From the NCBI RefSeq assembly GCF_048569485.1, contig NC_134358.1, forward strand, positions 246,816,337-246,880,336: a stretch of 64,000 nt of DNA, in the 5' to 3' direction. Below are positions 1-10,719 of the stretch, piece after piece. The notes under the pieces are model-generated. The model saw only the letters and a program-made list of their open reading frames with translations. It was not told where the DNA came from and searched no databases. The stretch's first letter is position 1; every line of letters begins with the position of its first letter. Made by a program: the position numbers and the translations under genes. Origin of the DNA: Anomaloglossus baeobatrachus. Its lineage: Eukaryota > Chordata > Amphibia > Anura > Aromobatidae.

Positions 1-1042
1 CCACGCTCGACCTGACCAAGGGGTACTGGCAGGTGCCACTGACGGAGTCCGCCAAGGAGAAAACCGCTTTTGTTATGCCGGAGGGTCTCTTCCACTATGT
101 TGTCTTGCCTTTTGGGTTACATGGCGCTCCGGCCACGTTCCAGAGGTTGATGGACTTAGTGCTGGAACCCCACCAGGCGTATGCATCAGCGTACCTGGAT
201 GACATCATTATTTACAGCTCCGATTGGCAGACCCACTTGGAACAGGTACAAGCGGTGGTGGACGCGCTCCGAACAGCCGGATTGACAGCCAATCCCAAGA
301 AATGTGCATTGGGACTCACGGAAGCCCGCTACTTGGGCTACGTGATAGGCCAAGGAGTGATTAAGCCCCAAATTAACAAGGTTGAGGCGATCCAGAAGTG
401 GCCTAGACCCCTGACCACGAAGCAGGTTAGGGCCTTCCTGGGTATCGTGGGGTACTACAGGAGGTTTGTAAAGGATTTTGCGGGACTATCAGCCCCCTTG
501 ACGGACCTTCTCAAAGGCAAGAAGTCCGTCATGGTGCGCTGGACTCCGCAGGCCGAGGACTCCTTCCGGGCCCTGAAGGAGGTCCTGTGCGGACAGCCCG
601 TTCTTGTACACCCTGATTTCCGGAAGGAGTTCATAGTACAGACTGACGCCTCAGAGGTCGGCCTGGGGGCAGTGCTGTCTCAGGTGGTTCAGGGGGAGGG
701 ACACCCCGTCACCTTCTTAAGTATGAAGCTCACCCCTCCCGAGCGGAATTATAGCGTAGTGGAGAAGGAGTGCCTGGCGATCAAGTGGGCCTTGGAGTCC
801 CTACGCTATTACCTGCTGGGACGGCAGTTTCGCTTGGTGACGGATCACTCTCCACTGGTCTGGATGAGGTCCGCCAAGGAACGGAATGCCCGGGTTACCC
901 GGTGGTTCCTTTCTCTGCAGAACTTCCGGTTTACGGTTGAACATAGGGCCGGTGGGTTCCAGGGCAACGCCGATGCCTTGTCCCGCGGCCCGTGTTTGAT
1001 GGCGGGAGTTCAACCCCGCACGCTTGAACTGAGGGGGGGGTA
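1..1042 (+). pseudogene. Ty3/Gypsy pol fossil: reverse transcriptase and RNase H part
   Basis: The window opens inside the pol region of a Ty3/Gypsy LTR retrotransposon; its upstream part lies outside the window. The translated product shows an RT active-site box of the YLDD type near position 195, a connection region with FLGIVGYYRRFVKDF near 435-480, and an RNase H start TDASEVGLGAVLSQ near 643-684. It closes with the NADALSRG signature near 966-990. A G-rich polypurine-like tract (1031-1040) follows, directly before the LTR. Not all parts expected of a complete element are seen here, so I treat it as a fossil. Family assignment to Ty3/Gypsy is firm; the clade is not resolved. Confidence 0.9.
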
Positions 1043-1355
1043 TGTGAGACTGTGACCGGGGTTATCTATGACGGCCGGTATGTCTCGCCCCGGTTGTGCT
1101 CACTCCATGATAGAAAGTAAATCCACTCTAGGGTTAATGCTCTTTCCCTACAGGCTGAAGGAAGGGTTAAATGGAAACAGGAACAAGGGCAGGTGTGCCG
1201 GGTGTGGGGGAGTGAACAGAACTCCCTGAGCTCTCTGTTGGAGAGGCACATGTATTTTGTTGTGGACTTTCGTTTGGACATTAAAACCGTGTGCTGTGAA
1301 CCTTAATGCCTGGATCCCGTGTCTTCTGCTGCGCAGCCGACAGTGCTACCTCACA
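1043..1355 (+). repeat. 3' LTR of the Ty3/Gypsy fossil
   Basis: The segment begins TGTGAG and ends CTCACA, a short terminal inversion typical of LTRs. It starts two bases after the polypurine-like tract that closes the pol fossil. Its length (313 bp) suits a compact Gypsy LTR. The matching 5' LTR would lie left of the window, so the pair cannot be compared for age. The right edge abuts a TA-rich microsatellite, so the TSD cannot be read. Confidence 0.75.
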
Positions 1356-1360
1356 ATACC

Positions 1361-1428
1361 TATATATATATACCGACCTATACCTCACAATATATATACT
1401 GTATGTGTGTATGCATGTGATCTTATGA

Positions 1429-1462
<34 letters not shown>

Positions 1463-1496
1463 CTGTATATATGCATATATATATATATATAGTACA
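1361..1496. repeat. TA-rich microsatellite
   Basis: Mostly (TA)n with TG interruptions, the longest pure run around 1434-1462. Short open frames here, such as those rich in Ile-Tyr, are by-products of the repeat. The neighbouring Tc1 element inserted at a TA in its right edge. Confidence 0.9.
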
Positions 1497-1498
1497 TA

Positions 1499-2434
1499 CA
1501 GTACAGACCAAAAGTTTGGACACACCTTCTCATCTCTAGAACAGCTGTGAAGAGGTGACTTTGTGCAGCAGGCCTTCATGGTAAAATAGCTTCTAGGAAA
1601 CCACTGCTAAGGACAGGCAACAAGCAGAAGAGACTTGTTTGGGCTAAAGAAAACTAGGAATGGACATTAGACCAGTGGAACTCTGTGCTTTGGTCTGATG
1701 AGTCCAAATTTGAGATCTTTGGATCCAGCCACCGTGTCTGTGTAGAAAAGGTGAACGGATGGACTCTACATGGCTGGTTCCCACCGTGAAGCATGGAGGA
1801 GGAGGACTGATGGTGTGGGGGTGCTATGCTGGTGACACTGTTGGGGATTTATTCAAAATTGAAGGCATACAGAACCAGCATACCTACCACAGCATCTTGC
1901 AGCGGCGTGCTATTCCATCCGGTTTGCGTTTAGTTGGACCATCATTTATTTTTCAACAGGACAATGACCCCAAACATACCTCCAGGCTGTGTAAGAGCTA
2001 TTTGACTAAGAAGGAGAGTGATGGGGTGCTACGCCAGATGACGTGGTCTCCACAGTCACCAGACCTGAACCCAATCGAGATGGTTTGGGGTGAGCTGGAG
2101 CGCAGAGTGAAGGCAAAAGGGCCAACAAGTGCTAAGCATCTCTGGGATCTCCTTCAAGACTGTTGGAAAAGCCTTTCCGGTGACTACCTTTTGAAGCTCA
2201 TCAAGAGAATGCCAAGAGTGTGCAAAGTAGTAATGAAAGCAAAAGGTGGCTACTTTGAAGAACCTAGAATATAAGACATATTTTCAGGTGTTTCACACTT
2301 TTTTAAGTATTTCATTCCACATGTTTTCATTCATAGTTTTGATGCCTTCAATGTGAATCTACAATTTTCAGAGTCCTGAAAATAAAGAAAACTCTTTGAA
2401 TAAAAAGGTGTGTCCAAACTTATGGTCTGCACAG
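1499..2434 (+). mobile_element. Tc1/mariner element A, internally deleted
   Basis: The ends form an imperfect terminal inverted repeat: CAGTACAGACC...GTTTGGACACACC on the left and its reverse complement with a few changes at 2406-2434. TA dinucleotides flank both ends (1497-1498 and 2435-2436), the expected Tc1 TSD. At 936 bp it is well short of the usual 1.2-1.6 kb. The left terminal region jumps to the middle of the transposase near 1585-1600, so the DNA-binding half is missing. The right 3' untranslated part is present. Confidence 0.88.
1660..2274 (+). pseudogene. Tc1 transposase remnant (catalytic half)
   Basis: Encodes the DDE catalytic half of a Tc1-type transposase, which cuts and rejoins DNA at TA sites. 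The first catalytic Asp lies in WSDESKFE (about 1691-1714), the second in FQQDNDPKHTS (about 1951-1983) and the Glu in SPDLNPIEMVW (about 2056-2088), all in the usual order. The first part (to about 1750) and the part from 1759 are in different frames, so there is a frameshift near 1750-1759. The N-terminal paired-type DNA-binding domain is absent through the internal deletion. It cannot encode an active enzyme. Confidence 0.88.
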
Positions 2435-2822
2435 TATATCTGTGTGTGTTGTGTATATATACAGTTAGGTCCAGAAATATTTGGACAGTGACACAAGTTT
2501 TGTTATTTTAGCTGTTTACAAAAACATGTTCAGAAATGCAATTATATATATATAATATGGGCTGAAAGTGCACACTCCCAGCTGCAATATGAGAGTTTTC
2601 ACATCCAAATCGGAGAAAGGGTTTAGGAATCATAGCTCTGTAATGCATAGCCTCCTCTTTTTCAAGGGACCAAAAGTAATTGGACAAGGGACTCTAAGGG
2701 CTGCAATTAACTCTGAAGGCGTCTCCCTCGTTAACCTGTAATCAATGAAGTACTTAAAAGGTCTGGGGTTGATTACAGGTGTGTGGTTTTGCATTTGGAA
2801 GCTGTTGCTGTGACCAGACAAC

Positions 2823-3569
2823 ATGCGGTCTAAGGAACTCTCAATTGAGGTGAAGCAGAACATCCTGAGGCTGAAAAAAAAGAAAAAAATCCATCAGAGA
2901 GATAGCAGACATGCTTGGAGTAGCAAAATCAACAGTCGGGTACATTCTGAGAAAAAAGGAATTGACTGGTAAGCTTGGGAACTCAAAAAGGCCTGGGCGT
3001 CCACGGATGACAACAGTGGTGGATAATCGCCGCATACTTTCTTTGGTGAAGAAGAACCCGTTCACAACATCAACTGAAGTCCAGAACACTCTCAGTGAAG
3101 TAGGTGTATCTGTCTCTAAGTCAACAGTAAAGAGAAGACTCCATGAAAGTAAATACAAAGGGTTCACATCTAGATGCAAACCATTCATCAATTCCAAAAA
3201 TAGACAGGCCAGAGTTAAATTTGCTGAAAAACACTTCATGAAGCCAGCTCAGTTCTGGAAAAGTATTCTATGGACAGATGAGACCAAGATCAACCTGTAC
3301 CAGAATGATGGGAAGAAAAAAGTTTGGAGAAGAAAGGGAACGGCACATGATCCAAGGCACACCACATCCTCTGTAAAACATGGTGGAGGCAACGTGATGG
3401 CATGGGCATGCATGGCTTTCAATGGCACTGGGTCACTTGTGTTTATTGATGACATAACAGCAGACAAGAGTAGCCGGATGAATTCTGAAGTGTACCGGGA
3501 TATACTTTCAGCCCAGATTCAGCCAAATGCCGCAAAGTTGAATGGACGGCGCTTCATAGTACAGATGGA
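2823..3569 (+). pseudogene. Tc1 transposase of element B, N-terminal part up to the insertion
   Basis: The likely start is the ATG at 2823 (MRSKELSIEVKQ). A helix-turn-helix follows (IREIADMLGVAKSTVGYILR), then a GRPR hook (KRPGRPR), a second helix-turn-helix (TEVQNTLSEVGVSVSKSTVKRR), and the first catalytic Asp in LWTDETKIN (about 3268-3294). This is the bipartite paired-like DNA-binding region plus the start of the RNase H-like fold. A one-base slip in the A-run at about 2873-2887 puts the start out of frame with the rest (open from 2911). The frame is cut at the second catalytic Asp codon by the nested insertion, whose 16-bp TSD begins at 3554. Confidence 0.92.
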
Positions 3570-3678
3570 TTAGAGGAGGGGGGAAGGGCACCACCAGATG
3601 GGATCTCCGGGTATACGATTACGTATGCCAAGAAAGAAGAGAAAAGAGTATACCCTTAAGGGATCACCAAGAGATTAT

Positions 3679-4079
3679 AAAACAAAAATTTCTTTATTAC
3701 AAATAGGAATACATATGGACTCCACACTGGGAGTGAACACACAAAGGACAATTAAAAACATTTAAAACATATACATATCCCCTAAGACAAAGCACATAAC
3801 AAATTGGTATTAAGTGGATCAATAATATATACCACCCCTTAAATAGGTACAACCAACAACAATACGACCTGTTATAGAATATACACAACGATATTTACAA
3901 TAATAATATGCATTATGCCAGCATCACAATAATAAAGGCAAAAACAAAAGGGAAAACCCTCAGAAAAACATTGGTAAGGTCACAGATATATAACGCACTC
4001 CCATAGCATCTATAATGAAAATAGAGCCAGAATGGTGTAGGTCAGGCTCAGATTTGGCGTATAATAAGCACACAGGGTA
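3679..4079 (-). repeat. Left inverted arm of the nested insertion
   Basis: Reverse complement of 4574-4969 with few differences, so both arms can read the same short 63-codon frame in opposite directions. That frame is more likely chance than a gene, since it is conserved only because the arms are copies. The arm ends where CACACAGGGTA is shared with the start of the right arm. Confidence 0.88.
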
Positions 4080-4518
4080 TAACCCTGAACAACAGAGCCT
4101 AAACCACAGGAAATAGTTGATAGAACTTCTGAGAAAGGCTTGGCTAAATTCATTAAAGTGTATGAGTAAGATTAAGCATGACATCCATTCAACAGTTGGA
4201 TAAGCCAAATGCAATATATTTAGCCAGTGCAAAATTTGTCTATAAAGATCAGTCCCTATACAGACAATCAATTCTGGAGATTAGTGTACCTGGTTGGGGC
4301 ACACCAGCAGCAAAATAAGATATAAGACAAATCTTGCACATAAAGAGATAGCACAATTAGTACGTGCTGTTGCTATGTATGCCAGCCGGATAATAAGACC
4401 GAACACCTATTCAGTAGCCCAGGTGTTACAGAAAAGCCCATACTCACTATCCTTAATTACCAGGGAGCACAGACATAAACCAGGTTGTAAGAGGGGGTGG
4501 AATGCTTTGGCAGAGTAA

Positions 4519-4559
4519 CCCCACGCGTATCGCCTCCAAACAAGAGGCTTCCTCAGGGG
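4519..4559 (-). ncRNA. Hammerhead-ribozyme-like hairpin (degenerate candidate)
   Basis: On the minus strand the segment reads CCCC, CTGAGGA, a hairpin with GCCTC/GAGGC stem, GATACGCGT, then GGGG. This parallels the hammerhead order of stem I, CUGANGA box, stem II, GAAA-like box, short stem III and stem I return strand. The GAAA box reads GATA, so self-cleavage is doubtful. Type I hammerheads are known in Penelope-like elements, which is why it supports that reading of the insertion. Confidence 0.35.
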
Positions 4560-4573
4560 AAGAAAAGTACTTT

Positions 4574-4969
4574 ACCCTGTGTGCTTATTATACGCCAAAT
4601 CTGAGCCTGACCTACACCATTCTGGCTCTATTTTCATTATAGATGCTATGGGAGTGCATTATATATCTGTGACCTTACCAATGTTTTTCTGAGGGTTTTC
4701 CCTTTTGTTTTTGCCTTTATTATTGTGATGCTGGCATAATGCATATTATTATTGTAAATATCGTTGTGTATATTCTATAACAGGTCGTATTGTTGTTGGT
4801 TGTACCTATTTAAGGGGTGGTATATATTATTGATCCACTTAATACCAATTTGTTATGTGCTTTGTCTTAGGGGATATGTATATGTTTTAAATGTTTTTAA
4901 TTGTCCTTTGTGTGTTCACTCCCAGTGTGGAGTCCATATGTATTCCTACTTGTAATAAAGACATTTTTG
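4574..4969 (+). repeat. Right inverted arm of the nested insertion
   Basis: Plus-strand copy of the left arm. Its right end, TTGTAATAAAGACATTTTTG, abuts the TSD directly and is probably the 3' end of the retroposed transcript. Confidence 0.88.
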
Positions 4970-5276
4970 TCATAGTACAGATGGACAATGACCCAAAGCA
5001 TACAGCCAAAGCTACCCAGGAGTTCATGAGTGCAAAAAAGTGGAACATTCTGCAATGGCCAAGTCAATCACCAGATCTTAACCCAATTGAGCATGCATTT
5101 CACTTGCTCAAATCCAGACTTAAGACGGAAAGACCCACAAACAAGCAAGACCTGAAGGCTGCGGCTGTAAAGGCCTGGCAAAGCATTAAGAAGGAGGAAA
5201 CCCAGCGTTTGGTGATGTCCATGGGTTCCAGACTTAAGGCAGTGATTGCCTCCAAAGGATTCGCAACAAAATATTG
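4970..5276 (+). pseudogene. Tc1 transposase of element B, C-terminal part after the insertion
   Basis: The protein resumes with VQMDNDPKHTAKATQEF, so the second catalytic Asp is restored by the duplicated target site at 4970-4985. The catalytic Glu follows in SPDLNPIEHAF (about 5071-5103), and the frame ends with KGFATKY and a TGA at 5274-5276. Excluding the insertion and the A-run slip, the product would be close to the usual 340 residues. Its good preservation implies that the nested insertion is the main inactivating event. Confidence 0.92.
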
Positions 5277-5567
5277 AAAATAAAAATATTTTGTTTAGGT
5301 TTGGTTTATTTGTCCAATTACTTTTGACCTCCTAAAATGTGGAGTGTTTGTAAAGAAATGTGTACAATTCCTACAATTTCTATCAGATATTTTTGTTCAA
5401 ACCTTCAAATTAAACGTTACAATCTGCACTTGAATTCTGTTGTAGAGGTTTCATTTCAAATCCAATGTGGTGGCATGCAGAGCCCAACTCGCGAAAATTG
5501 TGTCACTGTCCAAATATTTCTGGACCTAACTGTATATTCATATATATACATACATATACAGTATATA

Positions 5568-6689
5568 GGTGACGCCCTGGCCTATCAGGTCGTCACAGGG
5601 TATTGTGCAATCTGCCCTTCAGCACAGTATCCAAGTCCTCCTTGGTTACGGATCCCTGTCCTTCGGTGTTGCTAAGAGCAGAGCCAGTCAAAACCATAGG
5701 AACACTTTGTACCACACCCACCAGACACACCATTGGGGGGCCTAAAGGGACTAGGGCCACCCACTTGAGTGGTTGGTAGGGGAGAGTCAGAAGTGTTAGA
5801 GAAGAAGAAGTGTGAGGAGAGGAGAAGTGAGAGGAGGTCAGCAGCAGGGCTCTTTGTAGAATACTAGGTGGCATATGTTGTTTTGGGCCTGGTAGGAACT
5901 GGAACCCCAGTCGGAGGGGATCGTGTCAAGGGGCACGGATCTGCCAAGGAGGGCAGCCGGCAGCCTTGAGCCATCTCTGGGCAGGGGCTAGGGTACGACG
6001 GGGTACGTGGACCCTAGGCCAGGAAGTAGCTTCACGCAGCCTGGTAATTTACCTGACGAGGGTGAAGTCTTCAAGATTCATCCTCCACCCGCTCCAAAAT
6101 CGGGGTACTAGCGCAACGATGGGATAGGTCTTTCCCAGCACATAGTCCAGAAAATACCAAGCATAAACCCTGAGAGCAAGCTCACTCCGTTAGCCATACG
6201 GGTGAGCGGGACCCGACTAGTTCCACACTACAGGGTCCAAATAGTGAAGAAAGGTCCCAGGCTAACAAGCAACACCAAGGGGCACGGATCCACGCGTGCT
6301 CCCTCCCTGCTGCAGCGGTGCTCAGAATTCTGGTTTACAAGTTGTCGGTGTCAGTATTTTTGGACTGAGTGATTACGCAGAAAACCTTTTCCTCCCCAAT
6401 GGCACCCCTTTACTACCATCACCGGGCTCCCGGGGCAAAACCCCCTACCCACAGAGGGGTTAAAAACCTTGCTGCCATACCACCACCACCGGGCGCTCCC
6501 AGCAGCAGCGGTGGTACTCCATCTTACCACGCACCGTGGGTGGCGTCACAAACTTCCAATTTCCCCTGTACATATTACCCCCCTTTTTAGTTCGAGTGTC
6601 CGCGCGACCCCCCACCCGGGTCTGGAGACTCCTCGAGCCACCGCGGTTCTGGATCCGAGCGGCTCGGCCGCTGACTCGGGGGCGGTACA
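5568..6689 (+). repeat. Solo Gypsy-type LTR, fossil
   Basis: The sequence starts with a TGTGACGCCCTGG-like end (first base altered) and ends in GGCGGTACA. The same order of blocks is seen in the LTR at 11391-13712 upstream of a gag-pol fossil, including GGGGTACTAGCGCAACGA, ACCCTGAGAGCAAGCTCAC and CCGTGGGTGGCGTCAC. No internal region follows on either side, so it is read as a solo LTR. TA-rich flanks hide the TSD. Divergence from the other copy suggests an old insertion. Confidence 0.72.
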
Positions 6690-6741
6690 TATATATATAT
6701 ATATATAAATGTATATATATATATGTGTGTGTATATGTACA
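6690..6741. repeat. TA/TG microsatellite
   Basis: (TA)n with TGTG interruptions directly after the solo LTR. The next 130 bases hold no recognisable feature. Confidence 0.85.
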
Positions 6742-6871
6742 TATGGGCGGAAGGCGCTCAACACTTGCACGATTTTTAATTTATTAAGTGGAGTGTGCTA
6801 TTTAATGACTTGTATGAATTTGACTTAAGCGGCTTTGCTTATTTAGACTGGTATGCACAACACTAGTCTTA

Positions 6872-7390
6872 AAGAGGTGGTCCACTACATAACATAGTGG
6901 CCACATCGATGTAAAGCTCATAAAGAAGGCTTTTCTCAAATACTTTGGGTAGTCAGTTGATTCTATATCACCGAGGCAGGACATTGTCTCCCCGAGTGAC
7001 TGGGCTGTGGGTGGAGTTTCACTGCTCGTCACCGCCCATCATCGCTCCTGCTTGCGATGCTCTGCAGTGAAGAAAAGAGTGCACTTCACTGCAGAGTGTC
7101 GCAAGCAGGAGCAATGCTGGGCTGTGACGAGCGATGAAACTTCGTCCACAACTCAGTCACTCAGAGAAACTGTGGCTCGCCTCAGTGATGTCGGGTCAGC
7201 TGAAAGTTGACGTGACATTACCAGATCTCAGTGGTCACGGAGCACCTGGGGGTCACATGATTGGGATGAGAGAATCGCAATATCACTGCTCAGAGGCACA
7301 ATTGACTACACAAGTTAATTTGAGAAAAGCCTTCTTTATGAGCGTCACATCGATGTGGCCACTATGCTGTGTAGCGAGCCACCCTTTTGA
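6872..7390. mobile_element. Hairpin-forming MITE, superfamily unresolved
   Basis: The two ends are long imperfect inverted repeats: the left reads GTGGCCACATCGATGT...CATAAAGAAGGCTTTTCTCAAAT and the right carries the complement at about 7317-7385. An inner pair (CGCTCCTGCTTGCGATGCTC with its complement around 7090-7115) extends the palindrome toward the centre. No coding capacity is seen. An AAAG/CTTT-type end is shared by both sides, but I could not settle the TSD, so hAT and piggyBac both remain possible. Confidence 0.7.
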
Positions 7391-9334
7391 TAGATCATGA
7401 CCATTGTTCTCGGCAGCACATAGCCTCATGTAAACAAGAGATGTGCTGCTAATAACATGACCTGTATGGGGACAGAATGAGCTATTAGTGAAAGTTTTAG
7501 TCCCATGATTCTTTGTCAGCCCATTTCAAAGTTTGAAATCAGCTCCTGTAAATGCAGATTAAATGTTTGTGTATGATGGTGCAATATGTTAGCAGTCGTG
7601 GCCCTACGTTCAACTTTTTCTAGGGTGCCGCCCACACTTTGTCTAAAACCAGCCCTGGTCACAGTTTCTAGGCTGAAGATTCCCTGGTCTTGTTGGTCTC
7701 TTATTCTTGACCGACATCAACATACCAATCACTGGCTAAGCCAGGCAACTGTTGAGGCTGGCATTTTAATTTCATAAAACAATTTTTAATATATGCTCAA
7801 CATCACAATGTTTTTCTAGGATTTTCTTCTACCAAAATTTGGATATGATGAGTCTATGCAAATTCACAGATTACATTGTATCTTCCAGCAATTGGAAAAT
7901 AGAAGAAAGCTGTCAACAACGACCACCACTAAATATACTCATTAATTATTTCCGACTTTGTCTTGGCTAAGCATTTCTTAGAGATTTTATAACATGTGTT
8001 GATTGGTGTCTTTGGGAATCCATTTTTTTGGCACATCTTTAGTGTTTTTAACATATTCTAAATGAGATATGAAGCTGTTGGCAGTTTCTTTAAGCAAGTG
8101 CTTATGTTACAGAGCTGAAGTACCTGGAGGTTTGGAGTGGTAATAGTAAGCAATGTCAGTCAATGTAGTGAGAAATTATTATGAGCTGCTGGCAAAATGT
8201 CACATTGGTGATGTCTATTCTGAATAATACAAATGTCAAAAGCAGGGCTGGCAGATGAACAAACCCACTGTGATTTAGGTGTGTGTGTACAGTTACCTAG
8301 GAAGATTTAATGTGCAGAATAAACACATCAAGTATTCTCAAGGCTTTTGGCTGAAGATTTACAGTTCATATCATTTTAAAATGCTTTAAAAACTAAATAG
8401 CAGAATAAAAGGCTTCTTTCTATAAGGCTAGTGGCTAGGTAAAGGCACAATCAACTATGAATTCACAGGTATCACATTTGTAGTGTAAAAACAGCTTACA
8501 TTTCAAAGCCATAAAGATGATCTACTCAGTAGCATAACTATCTGGGGGGGCAGTAGCCATGGGCCACGCACAACATGCCGATATAGTTAAGCTTTGAGGT
8601 AGAGCAGGGAGACATGATCTGCAGTCCGCTCTCAGTTCTATAGACCGCAAGTCACTTTAATAAAATGTCAGAGTCTCGGTGCTGTGACGTCACCATGCCT
8701 GTACTCTGACATCCTGTGTGTGAGTCCCAGTATAACAGCGCATTGCCTAGCCGATGGATTAGTCAAGATCGTGGAATACCGTAGGTGTATACTGTATATG
8801 ATGTTTTTTTAATTTAATTAAAATTTGTTGTGGACTGTGGGGGTGTAGGAGAGTGTTTAGAGATATGTGTTGGTGGTGACTATGAGAAAAAGGCACACCT
8901 GTAATGATGGCATCTGACCACTAGATGTCAACGACACTCACTGTTGTTTTAAATTTTATTAAGGGTTAACAAAATAATACTTGAATAATTTGGTGAGTAC
9001 TGTGATGTAAATAATAGCCGAATTATGCAGTGAAAATGCGATTTTGCGGCTTGATTTATAAAATACTTTTATCGCACCATTGCTCTGTCAGTCAAGTTGA
9101 GGATGAATAAAGTTTTGTTGTAAATAGAAGTCGGTTGGTTGCCACGGAGACGAAGCTGAGACAAGCAGTGTTTTTTGTGTGTTCCTGTGACTGGTGACGT
9201 CTGGGATAATAATCCTCAATTTCCATTCGGTGGAGAGTGTGAAAAAGAAAGAAAACCAACAACGGAAGGTCATTGAAAAGAGCCGGCCAATTTGTGAAGT
9301 GTGACACGGCGCCTGTAGAAGGATAAAGATGGGG
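7391..9334. other. No gene or recognisable repeat seen
   Basis: AT-rich sequence with only short, unsupported open frames. I see no splice-flanked coding block, tRNA or terminal repeat. Old, unrecognisable transposon remains are likely but cannot be shown by eye. Confidence 0.6.
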
Positions 9335-9400
9335 GCGGGTACCCACGCTAGCGATATCGGTACCGATATCGCAGCGTGTAAAGCGGCCTTTATTCTTGTT
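9335..9400. repeat. Fragment of a Harbinger-like MITE end
   Basis: Contains GCGGGTACCCACGCTAGCGATATCGG and ends with GCGTGTAAAGCGGCC. These echo the ends of the MITEs at 62852-64000 (the GCTAGCGAT palindrome, a GTAAAG/GCAAAG-GCCGCC end and the gggcgggtac block). Only a short piece remains. Confidence 0.4.
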
Positions 9401-9929
9401 GGTAATCTTGGGTTGAATTCTACTTAGCTATACAGCTGAGTTTGGCCATATTGGGATCCTGGGGAGTTTATTGATTGGGGATAGTGTTAAGATTGTGAAC
9501 CAGCAGAAAAGAGACATATTACGGTTTCCCCTTTGGAACTAACCCTGTGTAGATCCAGACATATTTAGGGGAGGGGGGTGGTCCTGGTAAGAAAATTAGA
9601 AACATAATTCTCTTGTACAAGTTGTTTCATTTTCACTGTTTATTTTACTAGTGTCTTTTCCTTCCCCATACAAACAGGGGCTAGTTTTGTGATAATAAAT
9701 CTTGTTATTGTTTTACCATCGTTTTCGTAAAACTCATCTGTCCTGTCAGTGGCATCACTGTATCATAGCGGAACCTCTTACAGGGGCATCAAATATAATG
9801 GAGGCTTTCATAGACCGTGGGGGTTATATAGGTGGCCCAAGAACAGTGTGGGGGCCCACATACATTGTAGGGACTACTGTTCGGGTCTGTCATAATGTGT
9901 GAGGCCATTATAGAGTTTGGGGCTAAGGC
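9401..9929. other. No gene or recognisable repeat seen
   Basis: Ordinary AT-rich sequence; a 66-codon frame at 9702-9902 has no recognisable motif. Confidence 0.55.
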
Positions 9930-10390
9930 TAACTATCTTCCACTTCAACACTCTGGTCATCCTCCTGACTTTTTGACTTAACAACATCACTTGTTAGCAA
10001 CTGTGTTTCATTATTATCGACCACTTGAGAAACTAATTTGAGTTGCACACCGTCGTCTTCTTCTGACCCTGGCTGCTCAAATACTTGGGCATCACTAAAC
10101 ACAATCTCCTCATGTCTCTCTTGAAACGTTCAGGGTGTGAGGCAGGAATCAATTAATGAAAATGTAAAGACTCACTCCTCGGAGTGTCTATGTGTGGGAT
10201 CACTTGACTCCAGGGACCCGCCGTAGGGGAGGAGGAAGGATCAAGTTGAGGATTATGTGGTCCAGACGCTTGGCTACTTAGAGTGCACCATGTGAAAGAC
10301 AGGTTGGTGCTTGGAAACAGGCTAGAAGTATTATCTGCCATCTAACCAACCACCTGTTCACACTTTTCTGGCTTCATCAGTGGTTTCCTG
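9930..10390 (-). pseudogene. hAT transposase N-terminal fragment (hAT-2 family relative)
   Basis: The minus strand is diverged but collinear with the N-terminal part of the intact hAT-2 transposase (about 41190-41590). Shared blocks include GGCTGCTCAAATA, ATCTCCTCATG, GAAGCATTATC/GAAGTATTATC and ATCCAACTAACAACCTGTTG-like sequence. The reading frame is broken throughout. It lies on the wrong side of the C-terminal piece at 10880-11110, so the copy has been rearranged. Confidence 0.7.
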
Positions 10391-10514
10391 CGCCCCCTGC
10401 AAAGTGGTAAAGGAAGCTAGGTCTCGTGGATGACTGTATTTTATTGTGCTTCTGCCTGCAAACTGTATGGTATTAGTTTTGAAAATGAAAAAATGTAGCC
10501 CTGAAAAAAAAATA

Positions 10515-10715
10515 TATTTTAAGGGCCGGCTGATGTCCCTCCAAAGTTTATAATTGAAGGATGCCTAATGGCCCACCAAAATTTATGGATGAGGGTTGCC
10601 TGATGACTCTCCACAATTGTAGTGAGGGCCGCCTTATGGCCCTCCAAAATTTATGAGTGAGGACAGCCTCATGATCCTCCAAAATTTATGAGTGAGGGCC
10701 GCATGATAACCCTGT
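10515..10715. repeat. Minisatellite, about 40-bp unit
   Basis: About five degenerate copies of a unit built around CCTCCAAAATTTATGAGTGAGGGCCGCCTGATG. It sits where the tandem array lies in hAT-2, next to the C-terminal end of the transposase, so it is probably the subterminal array of this hAT copy. Confidence 0.75.
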
Positions 10716-10719
10716 TGAC

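Larger units (their letters stand above)
3570..4969. mobile_element. Nested retroposed insertion with inverted arms (Penelope-like, tentative)
   Basis: An identical 16-bp TSD (TCATAGTACAGATGGA) occurs at 3554-3569 and 4970-4985, the mark of target-primed retroposition and not of cut-and-paste transfer. The insert consists of two arms of about 400 bp in opposite orientation (3679-4079 and 4574-4969) around a spacer of about 490 bp. The outer end of each arm carries a TTGTAATAAAGA-type polyadenylation-like sequence. No reverse transcriptase is present. The inverted-arm layout and a hammerhead-like motif in the spacer resemble Penelope-like elements, but a fragment of another non-LTR element is possible. 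Confidence 0.6.
2462..5532 (+). mobile_element. Tc1/mariner element B, carrying a nested insertion
   Basis: The terminal inverted repeats are nearly perfect: CAGTTAGGTCCAGAAATATT at the left, continuing TTGGACAGTGACAC, with the reverse complement ending at 5532. TA flanks both sides (2460-2461 and 5533-5534). Without the nested 1,400-bp insertion and one TSD copy the element is about 1.65 kb, normal for a full-length Tc1. The well-matched ends and nearly open transposase suggest a younger copy than element A. Confidence 0.93.

Noticed and set aside
3697-4955. The same 63-codon frame on both strands
   Set aside because: Its conservation is explained by the inverted arms being copies of one another.
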